Assembly: GCA_965247225.1 (NCBI GenBank) | Contig: CBDFGT010000019.1 | Coordinates: 62,001-126,000, forward strand | From: CBDFGT01 sp965247225 | Lineage (GTDB): Bacteria > Pseudomonadota > Alphaproteobacteria > Rhizobiales > Rhizobiaceae | Length of the DNA stretch: 64,000 nt | Direction: 5' to 3' | Shown: piece after piece, positions 55,409 through 64,000 of the stretch | How the letters are laid out: every line of letters begins with the position of its first letter | Numbering within the stretch: the first letter of the stretch is position 1 | Position numbers and translations under genes: made by a program | The notes under the pieces: generated by a model | The model's database searches: none | What the model was told of the DNA's origin: nothing | What the model saw: only the letters and a program-made list of their open reading frames with translations

Positions 55409-56859
55409 CTGCAGCGACCATACTTGTAGCCGATGATGATGCAGCCATTCGCACCGTGCTGAACCAGGCGCTCAGCCGCGCAGGCTATGATGTGCGCATC
55501 ACGTCCAATGCAGCGACCCTGTGGCGCTGGATTTCAGCGGGTGAGGGCGACCTCGTTGTCACCGATGTGGTCATGCCGGATGAAAATGCCTTTGACCTGT
55601 TGCCGCGCATCAAGAAGGCAAGACCGGATCTGCCGGTTCTGGTCATGAGTGCGCAGAATACATTCATGACGGCGATCAAGGCCTCTGAAAAAGGTGCCTA
55701 TGATTATCTTCCCAAACCCTTTGATCTGACCGAGCTGATTGCCATCATCGGCAGGGCGCTGGCCGAACCCAAGAAAAAGCCTGCAAAATTTGAGGATGAC
55801 CCGCAGGACGGCATGCCACTGGTGGGGCGCTCGGCGGCCATGCAGGAAATTTATCGGGTTCTGGCCCGTCTGATGCAGACAGATTTGACCCTGATGATTA
55901 CCGGCGAATCCGGCACCGGCAAGGAACTGGTTGCCCGCGCCCTGCACGATTATGGCAAGCGCCGCAATGGACCGTTTGTCGCCATCAATATGGCAGCCAT
56001 TCCGCGTGATCTGATTGAATCGGAGCTGTTCGGACATGAAAAAGGTGCCTTTACCGGTGCGCAGAACCGGTCGTCCGGCCGCTTTGAGCAGGCCGAAGGC
56101 GGCACGCTGTTCCTGGATGAAATCGGCGATATGCCAATGGATGCCCAGACACGGTTGCTGCGTGTTTTGCAACAGGGCGAATATACCACGGTCGGAGGGC
56201 GCACACCCATCCGCACGGACGTGCGCATCGTTGCGGCCACCAACAAGGATCTGAAACATTCCATCAATCAGGGCCTGTTCCGGGAAGATCTCTATTACCG
56301 CCTGAATGTCGTACCGCTTCGCCTGCCGCCGCTGCGCGACCGTGCCGAGGATATTCCCGATCTGGTTCGCCATTTTGTTGCCCAGACGGAAAAGGAAGGG
56401 CTGGATCCCAAGCGGTTTGAGACCGAAGCGCTGGAACGCATGAAGAGCCACAGCTGGCCGGGCAATGTGCGCGAGCTGGAAAATCTGGTTCGTCGCCTGA
56501 CAGCACTCTATCCTCAGGATGTGATCAGCCGGGAGATTATTGATGCCGAATTGCGCTCGGATGTCGCTGACAGTCCTTTTGAGAAGAATGCCTCACGGAC
56601 CGGACCCGTGTCGATATCGCAGGCCGTGGAAGAAAACATGCGGCAATATTTTTCCGGTTTTGGCGACAGCCTGCCGCCTGCCGGTCTCTACGACCGGGTT
56701 CTGGCCGAGATGGAATATCCCCTGATCCTGGCAGCACTGACGGCCACACGCGGAAACCAGATCAAGGCCGCCGATCTTCTGGGCCTGAACCGCAATACGT
56801 TACGCAAGAAAATTCGTGAACTCGGTGTCTCCGTCTACCGTTCATCCAGAACCGCTTGA
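55405..56859 (+). CDS. ntrC: Nitrogen regulation response regulator NtrC
   Basis: The 484-residue activator has a receiver domain (LVADDDAAIR; Asp in LVVTDVVMPDENAFDLL), a sigma-54-interacting AAA+ domain with Walker A GESGTGKELVARALHD, the GAFTGA loop in GHEKGAFTGAQNRSSG, and TLFLDEIGDMPMDAQTRLLRVLQ, and a C-terminal helix-turn-helix (GNQIKAADLLGLNRNTLRKKI). When phosphorylated by NtrB it activates nitrogen-starvation genes with RpoN. The following 200-base gap holds a palindromic element. Confidence 0.97.
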   Translation: MTAATILVADDDAAIRTVLNQALSRAGYDVRITSNAATLWRWISAGEGDLVVTDVVMPDENAFDLLPRIKKARPDLPVLVMSAQNTFMTAIKASEKGAYDYLPKPFDLTELIAIIGRALAEPKKKPAKFEDDPQDGMPLVGRSAAMQEIYRVLARLMQTDLTLMITGESGTGKELVARALHDYGKRRNGPFVAINMAAIPRDLIESELFGHEKGAFTGAQNRSSGRFEQAEGGTLFLDEIGDMPMDAQTRLLRVLQQGEYTTVGGRTPIRTDVRIVAATNKDLKHSINQGLFREDLYYRLNVVPLRLPPLRDRAEDIPDLVRHFVAQTEKEGLDPKRFETEALERMKSHSWPGNVRELENLVRRLTALYPQDVISREIIDAELRSDVADSPFEKNASRTGPVSISQAVEENMRQYFSGFGDSLPPAGLYDRVLAEMEYPLILAALTATRGNQIKAADLLGLNRNTLRKKIRELGVSVYRSSRTA

Positions 56860-56907
56860 CTTCATGGAGACTGCGTTGCATTTTCGCCACAATGCGTTGC
56901 TTGAATG

Positions 56908-56970
56908 CCACTCTAGTGGAATGAATTCGACATTTGCTCTCGAGTGTGCTGCGAACAGTTGCAAATGTCG
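56908..56970. repeat. Palindromic element between ntrC and ntrY
   Basis: Two inverted repeats lie together: CCACT-CT-AGTGG at 56908-56919, and CGACATTTGC (56928-56937) with GCAAATGTCG (56961-56970) around a 23-base loop. The arms are perfect. The segment lies in the intergenic region that separates ntrBC from ntrYX. It could be a terminator, an operator or a member of a dispersed repeat family. Confidence 0.6.
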
Positions 56971-57058
56971 AAATCAACCCACTGGACGGGCGCAATTGCA
57001 CCGGGTTTGCCAGGATTGCTGCCCCGGAAACACGGATGCCTGATCCGGGCGAGGGCAA

Positions 57059-59344
57059 GTGAAGAATTTCATGAAGAGTGCTATGGATTTTGGGGCGGAC
57101 GACGACCTTGGTGTCCCGGCACCGGACCGGCGGGCAAATTTTGCCTTTCCGGGGCTGGCATTGGCAGGTGGCGCATTGGCCAGCGCTGTTGTTTCCCTTG
57201 TAATCCTCCTGGGGCTGACCCCTGTTGAGCCAGTTGCCAATGTGGTCATCGCGTCAGCCATTATCAACGCATTTTTTGTCCTTGGACTGATGGTGCTGAT
57301 TGGACGTGAACTGGGCAGATTGATCCGCGCCCGCAAACGTGGCCGGGCGGCAGCAAGACTGCACGTGCGCATCGTATCGCTGTTTTCGATTGTGGCGATT
57401 ACGCCGGCCATTCTGGTGGCAATTTTTGCCAGTATCACGCTGGATGTCGGTCTGGACCGCTGGTTCTCCCTGAGGACACAGTCGATTATCAGTTCATCGC
57501 GCAATGTCGCCCAGGCCTATATGCTCGACAATGCCAGCTACCTGCAGGGCCAGACGGCCTCCATGGCCAATGACCTTGATCGCAACCGCACGCTTTTCAG
57601 TCTCGACCGGACCGGATTTGCCGAATTCATGACCCGCCAGGCCAAGGGACGCGGCATGCTGGGTGCAGCCCTTGTGCGCGACACTGGCGAGACCATCGAG
57701 CAGGCTGATATCCGGATTGAAAACGGGGCCTTCCCGCCTGTCCCGAAGGACGCGCTGGCTGCAGCGGTGGCAGGGCAACCGACGCTGATTCCGCCGGGCC
57801 CGACCAATCTGGTTGGAGCCGTGATGAAGCTTGAAAATTTCAACAATGTCTATCTCTACACGGTTCGTGCCGTGGATCCGCAGGTCATGAGTGCCATGCG
57901 GTTGATGGAAGACAACCGGGCCGAATATCAATCCATGGAAACGGGCCGCACATCCCTGCAGGTAGCCTTTGCGGTTCTCTATCTGGGCTTTGCGCTCATC
58001 GTGCTGTTGTCGGCCATCTGGACGGCGATTGCCGTTGCCGACCGGATTGTCCGGCCGATCCGTCTGCTGATCGGCGCTGCTGACAGCGTGGCAACCGGGG
58101 ATCTGAATGTGGTGGTTCCCGTGCGCGCTGCCGATGGCGATGTTGGCAATCTGTCACGCACCTTCAACAAGATGATTGCGGAAATCCGTTCGCAGCGCGA
58201 TGAAATTCTGGAGGCCAAGGACGAGGTCGATGATCGCCGCCGCTTTATCGAGGCTGTGCTGTCCGGCGTGACGGCTGCCGTGATCGGTGTTGAGGAAGAC
58301 CGGCGCATCACCATCGTGAACCCGTCGACAGAATTTTTCCTGATGAAATCCTCAGCAGACCTGATAGGTAGTTACCTCATTGATGTTGCTCCGGAAATAG
58401 ATACTTTGCTGACGGAGGCCGTAGGCCGTGGCCGCAATGATTTCCGCAAGCAGATCAATATGATCAAGGGGGGCAAGGAGCGCACGCTCAATGTGCAGGT
58501 GACGCGCGAGGAATCCCGCGAAACCTCCGAATCCTATGTTATCACGCTCGATGACATTACCGATCTGGTGGTCGCCCAGCGGTCCACAGCCTGGGCCGAT
58601 GTTGCCCGTCGCATAGCCCATGAAATCAAGAATCCCCTGACCCCGATCCAATTGTCTGCCGAACGCCTGAAGCGCCGCTATGGCAAGCAGATCAACGAGG
58701 ATGACAGGGCGGTGTTTGACCAGTGTACCGATACGATCGTGCGTCAGGTTGGCGATATAGGACGTATGGTGGATGAGTTTTCCTCCTTTGCCCGCATGCC
58801 GAAGCCGGCCAAAACCCCGAGTGATCTGCGCGATGTCTTGCGCGATGCCGTGTTCCTGCGCGAAATGGGCAGCAGCCACATTACCATAACCTCCGAATTC
58901 AGCGATGTACCGCTGGAGGGCCTGTTTGATGCCCGCATGCTGGGCCAGGCCTTTGGAAATATCGTCAAGAATGCCGCAGAATCGATTGACGCCGTGCCGT
59001 CAGGCTCGCCGCGTGATGGCCGCCGCATTCTGGTTCGCGCCAGCATGGATGAAAAGGGCGACAACTATCGTGTCGATATAATCGACAATGGCATCGGCCT
59101 TCCTTCGGAGAACCGGTACCGGATAACGGAGCCCTATATGACCATGCGCGAGAAGGGCACCGGCCTTGGACTGGCAATTGTCAAAAAGATCATCGACGAC
59201 CATGGTGGCCAACTGGTCTTGCAGGATGCGCCTGAAGATTTTGACAATGGCCATGGCGCAATGATCAGCGTGGTCCTGCCGCGTTTTCATGATGACACCC
59301 ATTCGACAAGTGACATGAACAAGGAAACATACCATGGCATCTGA
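57059..59344 (+). CDS. ntrY: Nitrogen regulation transmembrane sensor kinase NtrY
   Basis: The 761-residue kinase starts with a GTG after GAGGGCA; ATGs at 57071 and 57083 are alternatives. It has several N-terminal membrane segments (ALASAVVSLVILLGL, NAFFVLGLMVLIG, IVSLFSIVAITPAILVAIFASIT and VLYLGFALIVLLSAIWTAIAV), a periplasmic domain, HAMP (ADRIVRPIRLLIGAADSVATGDL), PAS, HisKA with RRIAHEIKNPLTPIQLSAERL, and a HATPase (IVKNAAESID, DNGIGLP, GTGLGLAIVKKII). It phosphorylates NtrX and senses nitrogen or redox state in relatives. It overlaps ntrX by 11 bases. Confidence 0.96.
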   Translation: MKNFMKSAMDFGADDDLGVPAPDRRANFAFPGLALAGGALASAVVSLVILLGLTPVEPVANVVIASAIINAFFVLGLMVLIGRELGRLIRARKRGRAAARLHVRIVSLFSIVAITPAILVAIFASITLDVGLDRWFSLRTQSIISSSRNVAQAYMLDNASYLQGQTASMANDLDRNRTLFSLDRTGFAEFMTRQAKGRGMLGAALVRDTGETIEQADIRIENGAFPPVPKDALAAAVAGQPTLIPPGPTNLVGAVMKLENFNNVYLYTVRAVDPQVMSAMRLMEDNRAEYQSMETGRTSLQVAFAVLYLGFALIVLLSAIWTAIAVADRIVRPIRLLIGAADSVATGDLNVVVPVRAADGDVGNLSRTFNKMIAEIRSQRDEILEAKDEVDDRRRFIEAVLSGVTAAVIGVEEDRRITIVNPSTEFFLMKSSADLIGSYLIDVAPEIDTLLTEAVGRGRNDFRKQINMIKGGKERTLNVQVTREESRETSESYVITLDDITDLVVAQRSTAWADVARRIAHEIKNPLTPIQLSAERLKRRYGKQINEDDRAVFDQCTDTIVRQVGDIGRMVDEFSSFARMPKPAKTPSDLRDVLRDAVFLREMGSSHITITSEFSDVPLEGLFDARMLGQAFGNIVKNAAESIDAVPSGSPRDGRRILVRASMDEKGDNYRVDIIDNGIGLPSENRYRITEPYMTMREKGTGLGLAIVKKIIDDHGGQLVLQDAPEDFDNGHGAMISVVLPRFHDDTHSTSDMNKETYHGI

Positions 59345-60698
59345 CATCCTTGTGGTGGATGACGAGCAGGACATCCGCGATATCGTATCCGGAATTCTGT
59401 CGGATGAAGGACATGATACCCGCACGGCCTTCGACAGTGACAGTGCACTGGCGGCGATCAGTGACCGCGTGCCGCGCCTGATTTTCCTCGATATCTGGAT
59501 GCAGGGCAGCAAGCTGGATGGTCTGGCGCTTCTGGATGAAATCAAGTTGCGTCACCCGGACCTGCCGGTTGTGATGATTTCCGGTCATGGCAATGTGGAG
59601 ACGGCTGTTTCCGCCATCCGGCGCGGAGCCTATGATTTTATCGAGAAACCTTTCAAGGCGGATCGTCTGATCCTGATCGCCGAGCGGGCCCTGGAAAATT
59701 CCAAGCTCAGGAAGGAAGTCACCGAGCTGAAAAAGCGCTCCGGTGACAGTATAGACCTGATCGGCACCTCGGTGGCGGTTTCGCAGCTGCGCCAGACCAT
59801 TGAAAAAGTTGCTCCCACCAACAGCCGAATCATGATTCTCGGACCGTCCGGCGCTGGCAAGGAACTGGTCGCCAGACTGATCCACCGCAAGTCAAACCGG
59901 GCCGCAGGACCGTTTGTCGCGCTGAATGCCGCCACGATTACGCCTGACCGCATGGAAATGGCCCTGTTCGGCACTGAAGGTGGACCCGGACAACCGCGCA
60001 GGACCGGTGCACTGGAGGAGGCCCACAAGGGTGTGCTCTATCTCGATGAAGTCGGTGAAATGCCGCGCGAGACCCAGAGCAAGATCCTGCGTGTGCTGGT
60101 CGACCAGCAGTTTGAGCGTGTCGGCGGCTCGAAGCGGGTGAAGGTGGATGTGCGCATCCTGTCTTCTACCGCCTATAATCTGGAAAGCATGATTGCCGAA
60201 GGCCTGTTCAGGGAAGATCTCTATCACCGTCTGGCCGTTGTTCCGGTGCGGGTTCCGGCCCTTTCGGAACGGCGTGAGGATATTCCGTTTCTGGTCGACA
60301 TGTATCTGCGGCAGATTTCCGAACAGGCCGGGATCCGGCCACGCAAGATCGGTGATGACGCGCTGGCGGTTTTGCAATCGCATGACTGGCCGGGCAATAT
60401 CCGCCAGTTGCGCAACAATATCGAGCGGCTGTTGATCCTCGCCCGCACAGACGGACCGGATTCGCCGATTACGGCGGAAATGCTTCCGACCGATATCGGC
60501 GATCTCCTGCCCAAGGTTTCCACACAGGGTGACCAGCATATCATGACCTTGCCGCTGCGCGAGGCACGCGAACTCTTCGAGCGCGATTACCTGATTGCCC
60601 AGATCAACCGCTTTGGCGGCAATATTTCCAGGACGGCCGAATTTGTCGGCATGGAACGCTCCGCCCTGCACCGCAAACTGAAGTCCCTTGGAGTTTGA
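59334..60698 (+). CDS. ntrX: Nitrogen regulation response regulator NtrX
   Basis: The 454-residue regulator has a receiver domain (DILVVDDEQDIRD; Asp in LIFLDIWMQGSKLDGLALLDE; Lys in YDFIEKPFKADRL), an AAA+ domain with an altered Walker A GPSGAGKELVARLIHR, and a C-terminal helix-turn-helix (GNISRTAEFVGMERSALHRKLK). The GAFTGA loop of sigma-54 activators is absent; that position reads ALFGTEGGPGQPRRTGALEEA. It should therefore not remodel sigma-54 polymerase like NtrC, as known for alphaproteobacterial NtrX. The aminotransferase gene follows after six bases. Confidence 0.95.
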   Translation: MASDILVVDDEQDIRDIVSGILSDEGHDTRTAFDSDSALAAISDRVPRLIFLDIWMQGSKLDGLALLDEIKLRHPDLPVVMISGHGNVETAVSAIRRGAYDFIEKPFKADRLILIAERALENSKLRKEVTELKKRSGDSIDLIGTSVAVSQLRQTIEKVAPTNSRIMILGPSGAGKELVARLIHRKSNRAAGPFVALNAATITPDRMEMALFGTEGGPGQPRRTGALEEAHKGVLYLDEVGEMPRETQSKILRVLVDQQFERVGGSKRVKVDVRILSSTAYNLESMIAEGLFREDLYHRLAVVPVRVPALSERREDIPFLVDMYLRQISEQAGIRPRKIGDDALAVLQSHDWPGNIRQLRNNIERLLILARTDGPDSPITAEMLPTDIGDLLPKVSTQGDQHIMTLPLREARELFERDYLIAQINRFGGNISRTAEFVGMERSALHRKLKSLGV

Positions 60699-60704
60699 CC
60701 CTGC

Positions 60705-61568
60705 ATGTCCAGAATCGCCTATGTGAATGGAAATTATGTGCCACATGCCAAAGCGGCTGTTCACATTGAGGACCGGGGCTACCAGTTTGCCGATGGTGTT
60801 TACGAGGTCTGCGAGGTCCGGCATGGCCATATCGTGGATATGACCCGCCATTTGAACCGGCTGGAACGGTCCTTATGCGAATTGCAGATGGCCTGGCCTA
60901 TGGGACGCGCCGCGCTGGTTCAGGTGATCCGGGAAGTGCTGCGCCGCAATCACGTGAAAAACGGCATGTTTTACATGCAGGTGACCCGCGGTGTTGCCAA
61001 ACGCGACCATGTATTTCCGGACAGTTCTGTGCCGTCGTCTCTGGTGATCACCGCCAAAAGCACGGATGCAGGCGCGATTGCCCGGAAAAATGCCAATGGT
61101 ATCCGGGCCATTACGGTTCCGGAGAATCGCTGGGATCGTGTCGATATCAAGACTGTTGGCCTTCTGTCCAATGCGATGGCACGGCAGAAGGCGAAAGAAT
61201 CAGGCGCACAGGAAGCCATCTATGTGGATGGTGACGGCAAGGTCAAAGAAGGGGCTGCGACCAATGTCTGGATTGTTGATGCGAAAGGTGTGCTGAAAAC
61301 ACGGCCGGCCGAACACGGCATCCTGCGCGGTGTCACCCGCACAACCTTGATGGATATTGCCGAAAAGCTTGGAATTTCCGTCGAGGAACAGGGGTTTTCG
61401 GTGGATGAAATGCTGAACGCGCGTGAAGTCTTTATCACGGCTGCCACGAGCATTTGCTTTCCGGTGGTCAATATTGATGGAAAAACGATCGCAAATGGCC
61501 ACCCTGGATCCATGTCGCAGAAAATCCGCGATGTATTTTTCGACATTGCGGAAAAGACCGCGATTTGA
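60705..61568 (+). CDS. dat: D-amino-acid aminotransferase (class IV PLP enzyme)
   Basis: The 287-residue product is a fold-type IV transaminase, close to D-alanine aminotransferases: YVNGNYVPHAKAAVHIEDRGYQFADGVYEVC (read in parts), TRGVAKRDHVFP, the PLP Lys149 in RVDIKTVGLLSNAMARQKAKE, EAIYVDGDGKVKEGAATNVWIV and HGILRGVTRTTLM. It interconverts D-amino acids and 2-oxo acids, possibly for peptidoglycan precursors. It lies between ntrX and hfq, as in other Rhizobiales; a trkA gene sometimes found in this block is not present here. Confidence 0.92.
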   Translation: MSRIAYVNGNYVPHAKAAVHIEDRGYQFADGVYEVCEVRHGHIVDMTRHLNRLERSLCELQMAWPMGRAALVQVIREVLRRNHVKNGMFYMQVTRGVAKRDHVFPDSSVPSSLVITAKSTDAGAIARKNANGIRAITVPENRWDRVDIKTVGLLSNAMARQKAKESGAQEAIYVDGDGKVKEGAATNVWIVDAKGVLKTRPAEHGILRGVTRTTLMDIAEKLGISVEEQGFSVDEMLNAREVFITAATSICFPVVNIDGKTIANGHPGSMSQKIRDVFFDIAEKTAI

Positions 61569-61674
61569 TAGCAAGGATAACTGCTGAAGGTCGGGGGCTG
61601 TTAAAGCAGGACATTCAGCATATCACAAACAACCGGTCAGGTTCAGGGCCGGCAATAAAGAAAGAAGCGGCGCG

Positions 61675-61917
61675 ATGGCGGAACGTTCTCAAAATTTGCA
61701 GGATCTATTTCTCAATACAGTCCGCAAACAAAAAATTTCACTGACAATCTTCCTTATCAACGGTGTCAAGCTGACAGGTGTTGTGACATCATTTGATAAT
61801 TTCTGTGTGCTGTTGCGCCGGGATGGTCATTCACAACTGGTCTACAAGCACGCCATTTCCACCATCATGCCGGGTCAGCCGATGCAGATGTTCGAGATTG
61901 AAGAATCCGCCTCCTGA
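61675..61917 (+). CDS. hfq: RNA-binding chaperone Hfq
   Basis: The 80-residue product has the two Sm motifs: LQDLFLNTVRKQKISLTIFLINGVKLTGVVTSFDNFCVLL (read in parts, Sm1) and HSQLVYKHAISTIMP (Sm2, with the YKHA signature). It forms hexameric rings that pair small RNAs with mRNAs. GAAGCGG precedes the ATG. hflX follows after 44 bases, the classical hfq-hflX order. Confidence 0.97.
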   Translation: MAERSQNLQDLFLNTVRKQKISLTIFLINGVKLTGVVTSFDNFCVLLRRDGHSQLVYKHAISTIMPGQPMQMFEIEESAS

Positions 61918-61961
61918 CAGGGTCGAAAACCATTACAACGCGCGATACAAAAACGGAATCC

Positions 61962-63317
61962 ATGATCATTGATGTTGAAAAACATCGTGATGACATGCGG
62001 GCCATCGTTCTGGTGCCTGTGCTGAAAACGCAAGGTGCAAGTCGCAACGAGGGACAGCCTCCCGTGGTGCGGTCCAGCGAGGCACGGCTGGAAGAGGCCG
62101 TGGGTCTGGCCGGTGCCATTGATCTGGAAGTGGTCCAGGGTTTGATTGTGCCGGTCAGCCAGCCGAAGCCCGGAACCCTGATGGGCAGCGGCAAGATTGC
62201 CGAAATTCGCGATATGCTCGACGAACTGGATGCCGGTCTGGTGATCGTTGATCACCCGCTGACCCCGATCCAGCAGCGCAATCTCGAAAAAGAATGGAAC
62301 GCCAAGGTCATTGACCGCACCGGTTTGATTCTGGAAATTTTCGGTCGCCGCGCCTCCACCAGGGAAGGCATGCTGCAGGTTGATCTGGCGCATCTGAACT
62401 ATCAAAAAGGCCGTCTGGTCCGCTCCTGGACCCACCTTGAACGCCAGCGCGGCGGCGGCGGCTTCATGGGTGGTCCCGGTGAAACCCAGATCGAAGCCGA
62501 CAGACGCCTGTTGCAGGATCGCATCATCAAGCTGGAACGGGAACTGGAACAGGTCAAGCGCACAAGGCAATTGCACCGCGCCAAGCGCAAGAAGGTGCCG
62601 CATCCGATTGTTGCCCTCGTTGGTTATACCAATGCCGGCAAATCCACGCTGTTCAATCGCATTACCGGGGCAGGGGTTCTGGCCGAGGACATGCTGTTTG
62701 CCACACTCGACCCGACATTGCGCCGCATGAAACTGCCGCATGGCCGCATGGTCATCATGTCAGACACTGTGGGCTTCATTTCCAATCTGCCAACCCATCT
62801 GGTGGCCGCCTTCCGCGCGACGCTCGAAGAGGTGCTGGAGGCAGACCTGATCCTGCATGTGCGCGACATGTCAGACCCTGACAATGCCGCCCAGTCCGGC
62901 GATGTGCTGCGCATTCTGGCGGACCTGGGGATAGACGAGAAGGACGGTGCCAGCCGGATCATCGAAGTCTGGAACAAGATCGACCGGCTGGAGCCGCAAG
63001 CCCATGATGCGCTGATGCAGAAGGCGCCGCACAGCCCCAACACGATTGCGGTTTCCGCTATCACCGGCGAGGGCGTTGACATCTTGCTGGAAGAGATCGG
63101 CAACCGCCTGTCGGGCGTGCTCAACGAGATCCATATCATTCTGGGTGTCGACCAGGGCGCGTTGCTGCCCTGGCTCTACAGTCATGCCACCATTATCGAA
63201 CGCGAGGATCTGGAAGACGGAACCATCAGCCTCGACATTCGCCTGTCCGAACAGGAGGCCGCCGAACTCGCCCGCCTGATGGGCAACGGCCCCAAGGGTA
63301 ATGTGCAGGACTGGTGA
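61962..63317 (+). CDS. hflX: Ribosome-associated GTPase HflX
   Basis: The 451-residue GTPase rescues and disassembles stalled ribosomes. The N-terminal HflX domain has PKPGTLMGSGKIAEI and FGRRASTREGMLQVDLAHLNYQKGRL (read in parts), with the glycine-rich QRGGGGFMGGPGETQIE that marks the family. The G domain has G1 GYTNAGKSTLFN, G3 DTVGFISNLP, G4 NKID in VWNKIDRLE and G5 SAITGEG. Complete and close to the standard length. It is the last gene of the ntr-hfq block. Confidence 0.96.
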   Translation: MIIDVEKHRDDMRAIVLVPVLKTQGASRNEGQPPVVRSSEARLEEAVGLAGAIDLEVVQGLIVPVSQPKPGTLMGSGKIAEIRDMLDELDAGLVIVDHPLTPIQQRNLEKEWNAKVIDRTGLILEIFGRRASTREGMLQVDLAHLNYQKGRLVRSWTHLERQRGGGGFMGGPGETQIEADRRLLQDRIIKLERELEQVKRTRQLHRAKRKKVPHPIVALVGYTNAGKSTLFNRITGAGVLAEDMLFATLDPTLRRMKLPHGRMVIMSDTVGFISNLPTHLVAAFRATLEEVLEADLILHVRDMSDPDNAAQSGDVLRILADLGIDEKDGASRIIEVWNKIDRLEPQAHDALMQKAPHSPNTIAVSAITGEGVDILLEEIGNRLSGVLNEIHIILGVDQGALLPWLYSHATIIEREDLEDGTISLDIRLSEQEAAELARLMGNGPKGNVQDW

Positions 63318-63446
63318 TATTTTTCCAAACATATTGCAAAAAATTTCTTTTTTACAAAACTGATGTCGAAATGAGGGGATGTGAAGGCTCATTGTATCGA
63401 GACGCAATAATGCGCTCGCCAATGAACATGTTGAGAGGAAATCATC

Positions 63447-63809
63447 ATGCAATACATGCTTGTTTTGAATGACACACGAGAGAATTTCGCACGTCGCAAC
63501 GCACAGACACCGGAGGCTCAGGCCTATTGGGGGGCTTGGTCAGCCTATATCGGGGACATGTACAAGGCAGGAATTGTGATCAATGGGCACGGGCTTCAGG
63601 GGCCGGCCACAGCGACAATCGTCAAGGTCCGCGATAGCGTCCGCGATGTGCAGGATGGTCCCTACGCCGATACAAAGGAACAGCTGGGCGGTTATTTCAT
63701 CATCGAAGTGGAAAATCTTGATCTCGCGCTTGACTGGGCTGCCAGATCACCCTCGGCACACTATGCCAGCGTCGAAGTGCGGCCGGTCCTGCCGCCGATG
63801 AGCGCTTGA
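63447..63809 (+). CDS. YciI-like/DGPF domain protein
   Basis: The 120-residue product belongs to the YciI-related superfamily of the DGPF type: MQYMLVLNDTRENFARR, a central TIVKVRDSVRDVQDGPYADTKEQLGGYFIIEVENLD, which carries the DGP motif, and SAHYASVEVRPV at the end. GAGAGGAAATC precedes the ATG. DGPF proteins are commonly encoded beside ECF sigma factors of the ECF42 group; here the sigma gene starts at the base after this stop codon. The biochemical role is unknown. Confidence 0.9.
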   Translation: MQYMLVLNDTRENFARRNAQTPEAQAYWGAWSAYIGDMYKAGIVINGHGLQGPATATIVKVRDSVRDVQDGPYADTKEQLGGYFIIEVENLDLALDWAARSPSAHYASVEVRPVLPPMSA

Positions 63810-64000
63810 ATGCAAGTGACGGCAGATACGGCGCGCAAGGCAGCAGAGCTGGCTGCGCGTCAGTCTTATGGCAAATTGATCTCCATTCTGGCAAGCTCCA
63901 GTCGCGATATTGCCATGGCGGAAGATGCTCTGGCTGATGCCCTTCAAAAAGCGCTTTCCTCATGGCCGGTCCGCGGTATTCCGGATCGGCCGGAGGCATG
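63810..64000 (+). CDS. ECF sigma factor, N-terminal part only (cut by the window end)
   Basis: From the ATG at 63810 the visible 63 residues read like the start of an ECF-type RNA polymerase sigma factor: YGKLISILASSSRDIAMAEDALADALQKAL, which is sigma region 2, followed by SWPVRGIPDRPEAW-like sequence typical of the ECF42 group. The ATG abuts the stop of the DGPF gene, so the two are translationally coupled. Regions beyond the window could not be seen. Confidence 0.8.
   Translation, partial: MQVTADTARKAAELAARQSYGKLISILASSSRDIAMAEDALADALQKALSSWPVRGIPDRPEA

Overview
The window looks like a chromosomal segment of an alphaproteobacterium of the order Hyphomicrobiales (Rhizobiales), probably close to Brucella and relatives. 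The basis is gene content and order: dusB(nifR3)-ntrB-ntrC-ntrY-ntrX-(D-amino-acid aminotransferase)-hfq-hflX, a fused ispDF, a pyruvate dehydrogenase cluster whose E1-beta carries its own lipoyl domain, a UvrB with long terminal extensions, and a suf cluster preceded by a near-consensus Irr (ICE) box. No rRNA, tRNA or CRISPR array was recognised.

Layout. (1) 1 to about 8.5 kb is accessory DNA with the hallmarks of an integrated mobilizable element: relaxase and MobC-like genes, a serine recombinase, a HigB/HigA-type toxin-antitoxin pair, repeat-rich non-coding DNA, and an AT-rich cargo of unknown function (HTH protein, a ROK-kinase-like protein lacking its ATP motif, a charged partner and a small membrane protein). 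(2) 8.7-14.4 kb: a TauE/SafE-type membrane protein, then a copper amine oxidase and an amino acid/amine permease divergent from an AraC-type regulator. (3) 14.5-19.0 kb: uvrB, a GNAT acetyltransferase, a DUF982 protein and an alpha/beta hydrolase. (4) 19.1-26.6 kb: iron-sulfur assembly cluster (cysteine desulfurase, sufB, sufC, sufD, sufS, sufT, sufA) behind an iron-responsive promoter. (5) 26.7-28.6 kb: a PAS histidine kinase and its response regulator. (6) 28.6-33.3 kb: gcvT-gcvH-gcvP on the minus strand under a tandem glycine riboswitch. (7) 33.4-40.6 kb: a putative glycosyltransferase, a VOC protein, kdsA, a chemotaxis receptor, and eno. (8) 40.7-51.4 kb: ftsB-like gene, pdhA-pdhB-pdhC, small genes, an SGNH esterase, lpd, two GlsB-like membrane proteins, lipA, a PQQ sugar dehydrogenase homologue and a COQ10/RatA-type START protein. 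(9) 51.4-53.1 kb: CinA-type amidase and ispDF. (10) 53.2-63.3 kb: the nitrogen regulatory block through hfq and hflX. (11) The right edge holds a YciI/DGPF protein and the beginning of an ECF sigma factor gene.

The genes form a coherent central-metabolism block: enolase feeds pyruvate to the pyruvate dehydrogenase complex; lipA supplies the lipoyl groups needed by PDH and by GcvH and is itself a [4Fe-4S] enzyme that depends on the suf system; lpd serves PDH and probably the glycine cleavage system.

Two cautions. Several core genes (the first cysteine desulfurase, sufB, gcvP, gcvT) are interrupted by frameshifts, many at short homopolymers, so local sequence error is at least as likely as gene decay. 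The most unusual items are the palindromic repeat inserted in frame into the E2 linker of pyruvate dehydrogenase, the Irr-type box lying over the suf promoter, and the ROK-like cargo operon of the mobile element.
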